Below, piece after piece: positions 56,435 to 64,000 of a DNA stretch of 64,000 bases. The notes under the pieces are model-generated. The model saw nothing but the letters and a program-made list of their open reading frames with translations. It was not told where the DNA came from and did no database searches. This stretch comes from Flaccisagitta enflata (taxonomy: Eukaryota; Chaetognatha; Sagittoidea; Aphragmophora), in contig OZ231126.1 in assembly GCA_965153355.1 (NCBI GenBank), positions 58,652,001-58,716,000 on the forward strand, written 5' to 3'. How positions within the stretch are numbered: position 1 is the first letter of the stretch; the number at the start of each line of letters is the position of its first letter. The position numbers and the translations under genes are program-made.

Positions 56435-56680
56435 TCACTTTCCCAAATCGCGCCTTTTGCCACTTCTAACCGCGCTACCACCTTCAGGCGTCACCCATCT
56501 ACGATCTTCAGGTGTCACCCATCCACGATCGCTACCACTTCCAACACACTCAGTTTCTTCCACGTCACCCACCTCCCCGTTATTTTCTCTTTTTTTATTT
56601 CCACTCGCTTTTGAATTGTCAAATGGGTGGCGCTTGTTGTTACTCTGACGGAAAATGAACTCCACGGCATCTTGAAGCAA
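56435..56680 (-). CDS. Unassigned 81-codon ORF upstream of the Gly/Asp-rich stretch
   Basis: MLQDAVEFIFRQSNNKRHPF, DNSKASGNKKRENNGEVGDV, EETECVGSGSDRG, then tandem WVTPEDRRWVTPEGG and a basic end. Hydrophilic and low-complexity in character like the downstream remnant on the same strand, so they may be pieces of one gene. A possible donor (AAA|GTGAAT) lies at its end. No family recognised. Confidence 0.3.
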   Translation of the reverse strand: MLQDAVEFIFRQSNNKRHPFDNSKASGNKKRENNGEVGDVEETECVGSGSDRGWVTPEDRRWVTPEGGSAVRSGKRRDLGK

Positions 56681-56698
56681 CTGCGTCTTTTTTTCAAG

Positions 56699-57157
56699 CC
56701 ACGTGCACGCGACTCTCGTGTATGGATCGGTTGGTCTGTCCGCCCAACCTGTTTATCTGTGCACCCTTCCTCCCGTATTTTTTGTCATCGCTTGTGTGGG
56801 AGTTATAAAACGTTGTACTGACGATGTACCGACTTTTGTCAAGAGCGCAGATTAGGTAGAGTCATTTACTTTCTTATAAAGGTTTATGAAGGTCTCAGGA
56901 AAGTGCATGGCATTATCTCACTGTTTGTAATTCGCTGTGTATACGACACTGTGAATACAGCGAATGATTTCTTGTTCAGAGATACCCCACTGGGTTTCCT
57001 CGTGAGGTAGTTTGCGTAAATGACGCCACAAAGTTAACGTCCTCTCTATATTGGAAACGACGATTGCGCTTTTGCAACGGAGTTTGAGTCTTAAGTCGAT
57101 AAAAAATTCATTGGCTCTAGGCCCTAGGCTTAAGTCGAGCCCCAATAACCCTTTTTA
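56699..57157. other. Decayed HP-A head and unique DNA
   Basis: CACGTGCACGCGACTCTCGT then a GGTTGGTCTGTCC tract to 56770 resembles an HP-A start. The rest (to 57157) shows nothing recognisable. Confidence 0.4.
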
Positions 57158-57254
57158 GGGCGTGTTTCTAGTGAAAACCAAAAACGCGTTTGTTCCCGTG
57201 GAACGCGGTAACAGTGTGAACACATAGTCAAGAATTTCAGCTGTCCCACGAGGG
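57158..57254. mobile_element. GGCGTGTTTCTAG MITE, truncated
   Basis: GGGCGTGTTTCTAGTGAAAA to CTGTCCCACGAGGG, the left 97 bp of the family, joined directly to the CCGT tract of an FBa element. Confidence 0.75.
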
Positions 57255-57960
57255 TCCGTCCGTCCGTCCGTCCCCCTCCTCAAATAAACCCTCTCAGACC
57301 CCAAATCAGGCCTTTCCGACTCCAAATCAGACCTTACTGACCCCAAATCAGGCTTCTCAGACCTCAATTCAGGCCTCCCAGACCCCAAATCAGGCCTCCC
57401 AGACCCCAAATCAGGCCTCTCAGACCCCAAATCAGGCCTCCCAGACCCCAGATCAGGCTTCCCAGACCCCAAATTAGGCCTCTCAAATCCAAATCAGGCC
57501 TCAGACCCCATGTCAGGCTTTTCAGACCCCAAATTAGACCCCTCAGACCCAAATAAGGCCTTTCAGTCCCCAAATCAAGCCTCTCAGACCCCAAACCACG
57601 CCTCTCACACCCTAAATCAGACCTTTCAGAGCCAAAATCAGGCCTCTCAGATCCAAATCAGGCCTTAGACCCCATGTCATGCTTTTCAGACCCCAAATTA
57701 AACCCCTCAGACCCCAAATCAAGCCTCTCAGACCCCAAACCACGCCTCTCACACCCTAAATCAGACCTTTTAGAGCCAAAATCAGGCCTTTCAGCCCTCC
57801 AAACCAGCTTCTCAACCCAGAGAAAATTGTCCTATTTGGAATCATAGGTCATCGGCCCCTCCGGGGCCGCTGCCCCTCTCATAATCTCATTCCCACACAC
57901 ACACTAACTTAGGGGCATCGGGTACCGCTGACCATGTAACGCTTTTGCGACTATTTACTT
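57255..57960. repeat. FBa element with long CAGACCCCAAATCAGGCCT array
   Basis: About 27 units of 18-20 bp (CTCAGACCCCAAATCAGGCC), including a higher-order duplication (CCATGTCAGGCTTTTCAGAC and CCATGTCATGCTTTTCAGAC). Right arm CATAGGTCATCGGCCCCTCC, GGGGCCGCTGCCC, and terminus GTAACGCTTTTGCGACTATT. Confidence 0.8.
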
Positions 57961-58177
57961 CTTTAATGGCATTTCCCCTCCCGGCCTCTTTCATTTACTG
58001 CACTAGTACTTTCTTGGATGAGAGAGGAAGTCGTGACATTTTCGAAATCTAACGTTTGTGCTAAGGTTTTTTTCTTTTTCTTTTACTTTTTTAGACGAAG
58101 CAATGAAGAAACTGTTAACCCTTATATATATATATTACACAAGAGATTTTGAAATGCTGTGTGTCTTCTAGTTTAAA
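57961..58177. other. Unique AT-rich DNA, no feature seen
   Basis: No gene or repeat family recognised. Confidence 0.4.
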
Positions 58178-58432
58178 TTAGATGTCATTTGCATTTGCTC
58201 TGACAAATTCTTTCTGTACCACAGTCTTTTCCTCCTTTACATATTCGCCCTCAGCCCCCTCTACAACCATGCCATCCTTTTCCGCTAACGCTATGAAATT
58301 TTTACCTTTTGTTAAAAGATTGACTTTTGAAATACCAAAATCAATATCGTATATGGGAAAGATGTGGAAGATTGATTTTAATTCCAGGCATAAACCAGTT
58401 TTGGTTTGACTCTGGTCGATGTGTCTTTTATT
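58178..58432 (-). CDS. Unassigned 84-codon minus-strand ORF
   Basis: Open between a TGA (58435) and a TAA (58178). Segments SIFHIFPIYDIDFGISKVNL, LTKGKNFIALAEKDGMVVEG, AEGEYVKEEKTVVQKEFVRA, NANDI. Protein-like, acidic toward the end; could be a last exon. No start ATG at its head, no family recognised, and the opposite strand is also open. Confidence 0.28.
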   Translation of the reverse strand, partial: NKRHIDQSQTKTGLCLELKSIFHIFPIYDIDFGISKVNLLTKGKNFIALAEKDGMVVEGAEGEYVKEEKTVVQKEFVRANANDI

Positions 58433-58488
58433 TCAACTTTTCAAAAAACCCTCTTTTTTAAAATCACCATGTATGTGTAGACTTTCTC

Positions 58489-58655
58489 AAACAAGGCCGG
58501 ATACACGGCTGCCCTAGTCGCGTGCGGGTGGGTAGGGGCCATAACTGAGGTCAGTGGAGCATTTGGGCAGGAGCAGCAAGGCCAAAAACCCCATAGACGC
58601 CGAAAAAATAAAGTGTGACGGACCAATGGATGGACGGACGGACCGACGCACAGTG
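58489..58655 (-). mobile_element. HP-A element, head lost
   Basis: AACAAGGCCGGATACACGGC, internal AGTCGCGTGCGGGTGGG, GAGCATTTGGGCAGGAGCAG, AAAGTGTGACGG, ACGG tract. The hairpin end is replaced by GCACAGTGCATCATTACC. Confidence 0.75.
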
Positions 58656-59197
58656 CATCATTACCGATAAAAAATCAATTGCTATTTTCTCATGTAGTAA
58701 GACACTCCTAGACTACTCTCTCAGTTTTCTTAAAACGTTAACAATAGTTAAACAGCTGAGGGAAATGTAAAGCAACGCTACGGTAGCTTACACTTAGTAC
58801 CACAGGGGTAGGGGTGGGGGATGCTCGCGCAATCCTTCGTTTTTTAGTTTGGAGTATGAGGTCCCATGTGATAGTGATGCTACAGTGAACTAACGCACGC
58901 CCACCAGAATTTGTTCGATTACGAGGAAAAATGCTTTAGAACAGCCAGAACCATCTTTCAATACTGAATTTTGGCCGAGTTACTTCTTTCCGCTTTTTGT
59001 TCACTTTTTTTCCCCTTTTTAAAAAAACGCGACAAAAATTAGGAAGATAGGCAATGACAAACTCAAAACGAATAACGATGACCAAGACAATGACACTGAT
59101 CAATACTATTGACACGAGTGACACCGACATGCGCGAATGAGCTTGGTTCGAGGAAAAATGACTGAAGGACGATGCGACTTGAGCCTGTGAGCCTGTT

Positions 59198-59200
<3 letters not shown>

Positions 59201-59267
<67 letters not shown>

Positions 59268-59382
59268 CCTCTCTGTGTCTGTCTGTGTCTGTCTGTGTCT
59301 GTCTGTCTGTCTGTCTGTCTGTGTCTGTCTGTGTCTGTCTGTGTCTGTCTGTGTCTGTCTGCGTCTGTCTGTCTATGTGTGT

Positions 59383-59468
<86 letters not shown>

Positions 59469-59526
59469 CTCACTCACTCGCTAGCTCACTTGCTTGATTG
59501 CTTGCTCACTCGCTCGTTCGCTCAAC

Positions 59527-59600
<74 letters not shown>
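59201..59600. repeat. (CT)n / (TGTC)n / (CT)n compound microsatellite
   Basis: CT 59201-59262, CTGTGT/CTGT 59275-59383, CT 59384-59466, a GCTCACTC stretch, CT 59530-59600. Confidence 0.96.
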
Positions 59601-59604
<4 letters not shown>

Positions 59605-59628
59605 CACGCGTAACTGTGTGCCTCTCTT

Positions 59629-59668
59629 TACCAGTAATGGCGGCTGTCGCCGTGAGGAAAAAAGTCGT
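59629..59668. repeat. 40 bp CGGCGATTAGCCGCC-type motif, copy 4
   Basis: TACCAGTAATGGCGGCTGTC then GCCGTGAGGAAAAAAGTCG, in the opposite orientation to copies 1 and 2, again next to a CT microsatellite. Copy 3 is at 46207-46247. Confidence 0.7.
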
Positions 59669-59672
59669 GTGT

Positions 59673-61100
59673 AGCTAAATATGCTAATCAGACGTTCTGT
59701 TATGCCCCCATATTCATGGCAGTGGCTCGGTTCGCGATCAAATTGGTACCTTGTGGTACTAAAAAGCAATTTCAGGTCTTGTTGAGGATTTTCTACCTTC
59801 CCTGGAGTAGCGGTTTTGGTTTTACCACCATGGGTAATAAGTGGTTGTTGGGAAAATGTCCAATTTTGGTCACTTTGGCCTCAAATTTAGGCCACTTTGC
59901 CTTTGAAATCGAACCTAAAATCCATGAGATTAATAAACTAGAGCTCAAGAGCTAACCAGTGGTGCAATCCGCATGTTTTTATCTTATTTCGTTTAGATTT
60001 TTGAGGGTTTTAAAGATAGGGCTTGTGAGCTTTTTTTTGCATCATGAAATTTCGGGGAAAATTTGACAATTTTCATGTTTTTCACTATATCGCAGCCTTG
60101 GATTAACAAATCTTAAAAGTGGTGACCAAATTGAAGAGTTTTTGATGCTCCAACTGATTCCGGAAAAATTTTTGATCGATATGGCCTCAGAAAAATTTTA
60201 TTAACTTTCAAAGCAGGTGAAAAAAGTCAAATTTTTACGTCATTTAGGCTATTTCTTTTTGAAAAATTAGGCCACTTCCAAACTGAAAATTGACTTAAAA
60301 TTCATGAGCAAATCAAACTGCTGCTCAAGAGCTAATCAGTGGTGCAATCGGCATGTTCAAATGTTGCTGCATTCAATTTTTACAGAACTTCAAAGATACT
60401 GGGGTATGAAAAATCATCATTTGACCATGCCCTTGTATCTTTAAAGTTCTGTAAAATATAACTGTAGCAACATCAAAACATGCTGAGTGCACCACTGAAT
60501 AGCTCTTGAGCAGTGGTTTGATTTGCTCATTTTTGTCAGTTTTCGGTTTGAAGTAACTGGGCCTGAAGACAACCTAAATATTGATAAAATTTGACTTTTT
60601 CACCTGCTTTGAGAATAAATAAAGTTTTTCTGCGTCCATATCAATCAAAAATTTTCCAATCGGGCATCAAAACTATTCAATTGATCTGACCACAGAAGAT
60701 TGTCAATCAGAAGGCTGCGAAGTTATAATTGAGTGTATCAAAGTATTGTCCAAACGCTACCCCAGATTTCATGCCAAAACCCTCTCAAGCCCTAATCTTC
60801 AAAATCTCTCAAATCTAAGCGAATGGAATAAAACATGCAGATGAATATGTATTAATAATCTCATGGTTTAGGTTCGTTTAAAAGACAGTGGCTAAATTAG
60901 TCCATGAAAAAATGAACATTTTCACAACAACCACTTATTACCCATGATAGTAAAACCAAAACCGTTACTCCAGGGAAGGTAGAAAATCCTCAACAAGACC
61001 TGAAATTGCTTTTTAATACCACAAAGTACCAATTTGATCGCGAACCGGGTCACTGCCATGAATATGGGGGCATAAAAGAACGTCTGATGCTAATTGAGCT
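59673..61100. repeat. 1.43 kb fold-back with ~700 bp arms
   Basis: Left arm starts AGCTAAATATGCTAATCAGA, CGTTCTGTTATGCCCCCATA, GCAATTTCAGGTCTTGTTGA. The right arm ends with the complements (TCAACAAGACCTGAAATTGC, TATGGGGGCATAAAAGAACG, TCTGATGCTAATTGAGCT). The arms stay complementary to a ~35 bp loop at about 60399-60433. No credible ORF. It is a candidate inverted duplication or giant non-autonomous fold-back. Confidence 0.85.
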
Positions 61101-61121
61101 AAAATACTGAACAAAGTCATT

Positions 61122-61332
61122 AGACCTTTGTCGCGTGCGTAGGCATTTTCAAAAAAAGTCGGACAAACAGATAGACCAACATTTTCTAAAAGACATTTGA
61201 ATACATCCCAGTGTCCACTCTGATGTTCAAAAATGTGAAAGCACACAAAAAATGCCTTTAAAACGACTTTATAACAAACAGATAGATGAACAGACCAACT
61301 GACAGACCAACCTATGGACCAACAGACTATTA
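61122..61332 (-). mobile_element. HP-A variant related to 5190-5435
   Basis: TTTGTCGCGTGCGTAGGCAT, AAAAGACATTTGAATACA, CTTTAAAACGACTTTATAAC, then a GACAGACCAACC tract. Head not found. Confidence 0.6.
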
Positions 61333-61431
61333 CAATAACAGATTAACCAGATTTTCTCGACTTTTTTCCCGATCTTCGTCTTAGGGAAGATCGAAGAGGC
61401 AAAGGCTGTATTTAATGTCACCAGATTATTT

Positions 61432-61545
61432 GCGCAGGAGCATTGAGGTTGAAAAAAAACGTTTAAAGTAAAAGTGTGATGGTTCGACCAACCAACTGAC
61501 GGACAGACAAAGCGGGTGATTAAGCATCATAATGATGAAATAGAC
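61432..61545 (-). mobile_element. Decayed HP-A element
   Basis: GCGCAGGAGCATTGAGG, AAAGTGTGATGG, GACCAACCAACTGACGGAC, CAAAGCGGGTGAT. Confidence 0.45.
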
Positions 61546-61652
61546 GCAATGATGGATGTATGGATGAATGGATGTCAACCAGACCAGACCAGACCAGCGA
61601 AAAGCAACAATTTCGCATCCTCAATTGTTTTCAGTCATGAAAACAATTGCTA

Positions 61653-62201
61653 CAGTACGATGGGAGCAAAGATGACCTAGACTGGAGGATAGATTTTTGA
61701 TATCTTAATATCATTTGAATAATAAAAAAATTTAGACTTATGCTGATTAAAAATTGTTTTATAGCTTGAATATGTTAGTTTTTCTCATTCTTTAATTTGT
61801 GATTTGACTTAATTTTTTTACATTTTAACCTAACCTATCAGATCGGGTTAGAAATTTTATATTCTTTAAAAAAAGTCAGCTGAATTAGACTATTTTCATA
61901 TGTTTTTCAGTTATTTTCCAATCAGAATAATTATGTAAATTAGTATTTGCGCAAAGTCTAAACTGGGCATAAGATTTGTAAAAATGGTCTAATTGAACTG
62001 ATTTTTTTTATCAATTATGTAAAATTTTCTGCTCAATCTGATGAGTAAAAAATAAAGTCCTGATGAAGTCAACTCAAAAATTAAAGAATAAAAGAAGCAA
62101 ATATGTTCAAGTATTGATCGTTGATTTTTTATGAATCAAATAAAATCAAGATGTGTAAAAACTATCCTCCAGTCTTAGTCGTCTTTGCTCCCATCGTACT
62201 G
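61653..62201. mobile_element. TA-flanked Tc1/mariner-like MITE, 549 bp
   Basis: TA (61651) + CAGTACGATGGGAGCAAAGA at left; TCTTTGCTCCCATCGTACTG + TA (62202) at right: a perfect 20 bp inverted repeat that stays similar for about 45 bp. AT-rich interior, no transposase. Confidence 0.85.
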
Positions 62202-62271
62202 TATCATGAGATCAATAGTGTCAGTTGATCAGTCTAGCTGTCTTTTCCTATTTTGCAATCCTCCTTATTCT

Positions 62272-62429
62272 TTTTAGTTGCGGACACGCTTTGTCCATCT
62301 GTCGGTCTGTTGGTTCGTTGGTCCGTCAGTCCATTGTTCCGTCAGCACAAGTTGAAAAGTGGGGAAACGCGCATATCTGCCCCTGCCCACCCGTCCGCAA
62401 CTGGTATTGGCCGTGTATCCGTCTTTGTT
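62272..62429 (+). mobile_element. HP-B element with deletion in the head
   Basis: TTTTTAGTTGCGGACACG runs straight into CTTTGTCCATCTGTCGG, losing the distal stem arm and CTCTATAAGAGG. Body, internal GTCCGCAACT and GGCCGTGTATCC tail are present. Confidence 0.75.
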
Positions 62430-63010
62430 CCCTCTTTTTGGGCAGCGGCCCCAAACGGGATGGATGTCCTGTAGGACACAGGGGTATAGTTTGGCGATCT
62501 GGCTATTAGACTGGATTACCGTGTATCCGGCCGTGTTTTTAGAAGAACCAAGTTCATATGAACGTAAAGCTTGAAATCCTCAAAAATTTTAAGAACATGC
62601 TAAGAATATTGAAAGGCTACGTACATTTTGATTTTTTTCCCCATCTCCAAACCCTTTGATTTTATTCCCCCCCCCCCCACCGGGGGGATGGGGATTGCTT
62701 AACCCATTACGCGCTTGTAAAAATATCAATTAAATTTTTTAAATAAAGAAAAAAACAACCTGGATGTTTTTTATTTCATTCTATTTTCATTATTCTTGAT
62801 ATTCATTTAGAACATAAAACCTTCATTTAGAACATAAAACCTGCTGTTTAGTAGTTTCATTAACATTTTTCTTCACTTTCTCCTAGAAGACAATTTAAGA
62901 ACGCTCTTAGATAAGGGTTAAAAATATATTGATTTAGGATGTTTAAGCCTTGAAACAGCTAAAAGTTTAAGAACATTGGAGGCTTGCCCAAAAAGTGACG
63001 TTCTAATAAA
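62430..63010. other. FBa fragment and AT-rich DNA
   Basis: GGGCAGCGGCCCCAAACGGG, GATGTCCTGTAGGACACAGG (62440-62484) is an FBa left arm. An HP tail scrap (ACCGTGTATCCGGCCGTGTT) follows at 62518-62537, then AT-rich DNA with a tandem CTTCATTTAGAACATAAAAC duplication near 62805-62840. Confidence 0.6.
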
Positions 63011-63103
63011 AACAAGGCCGGATACACGGCTACCCTAGTCGCGTGCGGGTGGGCAGGAGCAGTGCTGGAGAAGGTCACTAGGGCATCTGGGCAGGAGCCT
63101 TAT
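63011..63103 (-). mobile_element. HP-A tail end fragment
   Basis: AACAAGGCCGGATACACGGC, AGTCGCGTGCGGGTGGGC, GGCATCTGGGCAGGAGC. It is cut where an FBa element begins. Confidence 0.7.
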
Positions 63104-63329
63104 GCTCAACTAGTCATCCAAGTGCTGATTCAAGGTCTGGAGGGCAGATCTGAGGCCTAGAGGGCTAAATTGAGGCCTGGGAGGGCTAATTTGAAGTCTG
63201 GAAGGGCTGATTTGAGGCTTTTATGGTCAATGGGGGGGACAGACGGAAGGACGGATGGAGGAACAGACGTCTCGTAATTCCCCCCTGTGTTCTACAGGAC
63301 ATCAGCCCTTTGGGGCCGCTGCCCAAAAA
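63104..63329. repeat. FBa element, CTAGTCATCCA subtype, shortened
   Basis: CTAGTCATCCAAGTGCTGAT joins directly to units GGTCTGGAGGGCAGATCTGA, an ACGG tract, and right arm TGTGTTCTACAGGACATCAG then GGGGCCGCTGCCC. The left arm is deleted. Confidence 0.75.
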
Positions 63330-63351
63330 GCTGAAAAAAAGCCGAAATGTA

Positions 63352-64000
63352 ATATTCGCAAAAGCGTTAGATGGTCAGCGGTACCTGTGCCCTTTTTGGG
63401 CAGCGGCTCCTTTTGGGCAGCGGCCCCGGAGGGGTCGATGACCTATGGTTCCACACAGGGCAATTTTTCCGATCTAATGTCAGTGTCCCCCCCCCTCGAA
63501 GCCCCAAATCAGGCCTCTCAGACCTCAAAGCAGGCCTCTCAGACCTCAAATCAGGCCCCTCAGACCCCAAATCAGGCCTCTCGGACCCCCAATCAGGCCT
63601 CTCGGATTCAAACTCAGGCCTCTCAGATTCAAAATCAGACCTCCCAGATCCCAAATCAGGCCTCTCAAACTACAAATCAAGCATCTGGGATCCCAAATCA
63701 GGCCTCTCAGACCCCAAATCAGGCCTCTTAGACCTCTTCAAAATCAGACCTCCCAGATCCCAAATCAGGCCTCTCAAACTACAAATCAAGCATCTGGGAT
63801 CCCAAATCAGGCCTCTCAGACCCCAAATCAGGCTTTTCAGACCCCAGATCAGGTCTCTCAGACCTCAAAGCAGGCCTCTAAGACCACAAATCCGGCCTAT
63901 TTGACCCCAAATCAGGCCTCTCAGACCTCAAATCAGGCCTCTCAGACCCCCAATCAGGCCTCTCGGATTCAAACTCAGGCCTCTCAGATTCAAAATCAGA
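63352..64000. repeat. FBa element with CAGGCCTCTCAGACCCCAAAT array, runs off the window
   Basis: CGCAAAAGCGTTAGATGGTC, then GGGCAGCGGCTCCTTTTGGG and a second GGGCAGCGGCCCCGGAGGGG. Units CAGACCCCAAATCAGGCCTC repeat at least 25 times, with a higher-order repeat of about 120 bp (63640 vs 63750). ORFs here are repeat translations. Confidence 0.8.

Overview
The window is nuclear DNA of an invertebrate animal. Exons of a few dozen codons are separated by kilobase-scale introns with canonical GT..AG junctions. Intergenic and intronic DNA is packed with short dispersed elements and very long simple repeats, especially (CT)n/(GA)n, (TTTC)n and (AAC)n. No bacterial-type operon, rRNA or tRNA gene was recognised. 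The species cannot be named. The commonest repeat resembles the Helentron-associated ('pearl'-like) elements best known from bivalves and insects, so a lophotrochozoan or other marine invertebrate is a reasonable but weak guess.

Genes. (1) At the left edge, on the minus strand (201-317), is one exon of a DUSP22/DUSP15-like dual-specificity phosphatase; the gene continues off the left edge. (2) The main gene, on the plus strand, is a sodium-coupled excitatory amino acid transporter of the SLC1/EAAT family. Eleven exons between 13165 and 44774 join in phase into 433 codons without a stop. They cover an N-terminal cytosolic extension, TM1 to TM6, hairpin HP1 and the start of TM7. The last exons (rest of TM7, HP2, TM8, C-tail) were not found and should lie beyond 64000. 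Three more candidate first exons (18526, 18746, 24677) end in the same splice phase and could give alternative N-termini. (3) Between 54 and 58.5 kb are weaker coding-like stretches: a hydrophobic ORF cluster, a decayed minus-strand Gly/Asp-rich protein, and an 84-codon minus-strand ORF.

Mobile and repetitive DNA. Names here are informal. HP-A, HP-B and HP-C are subfamilies of one hairpin-headed element: TTTTTAG, a short stem-loop, CTCTA, a (CCGT/CGGT)n tract, a body, an internal copy of one stem arm, then a tail ending ATCCGGCCTTGTT. FBa elements are fold-back repeats whose long inverted arms contain GCAGCGGCCCCGAAGGGG and whose loops hold arrays of 18-22 bp units such as GGCCTCAAGGCTGGGATTTG. 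There are also several MITE families: a piggyBac-like one with TTAA target duplication, TA-flanked Tc1/mariner- and pogo-like ones, a CTATCTT family, and a GGCGTGTTTCTAG family. Very long fold-backs, nested insertions and a 1.05 kb tandem duplication (48.2-50 kb) complete the picture.

Layout: 0-13 kb phosphatase exon plus repeats; 13-29 kb N-terminal exons of the transporter in very long introns; 29-45 kb core transporter exons; 45-53 kb giant microsatellites and tandem duplication; 53-64 kb weak ORFs, fold-backs and repeat arrays.
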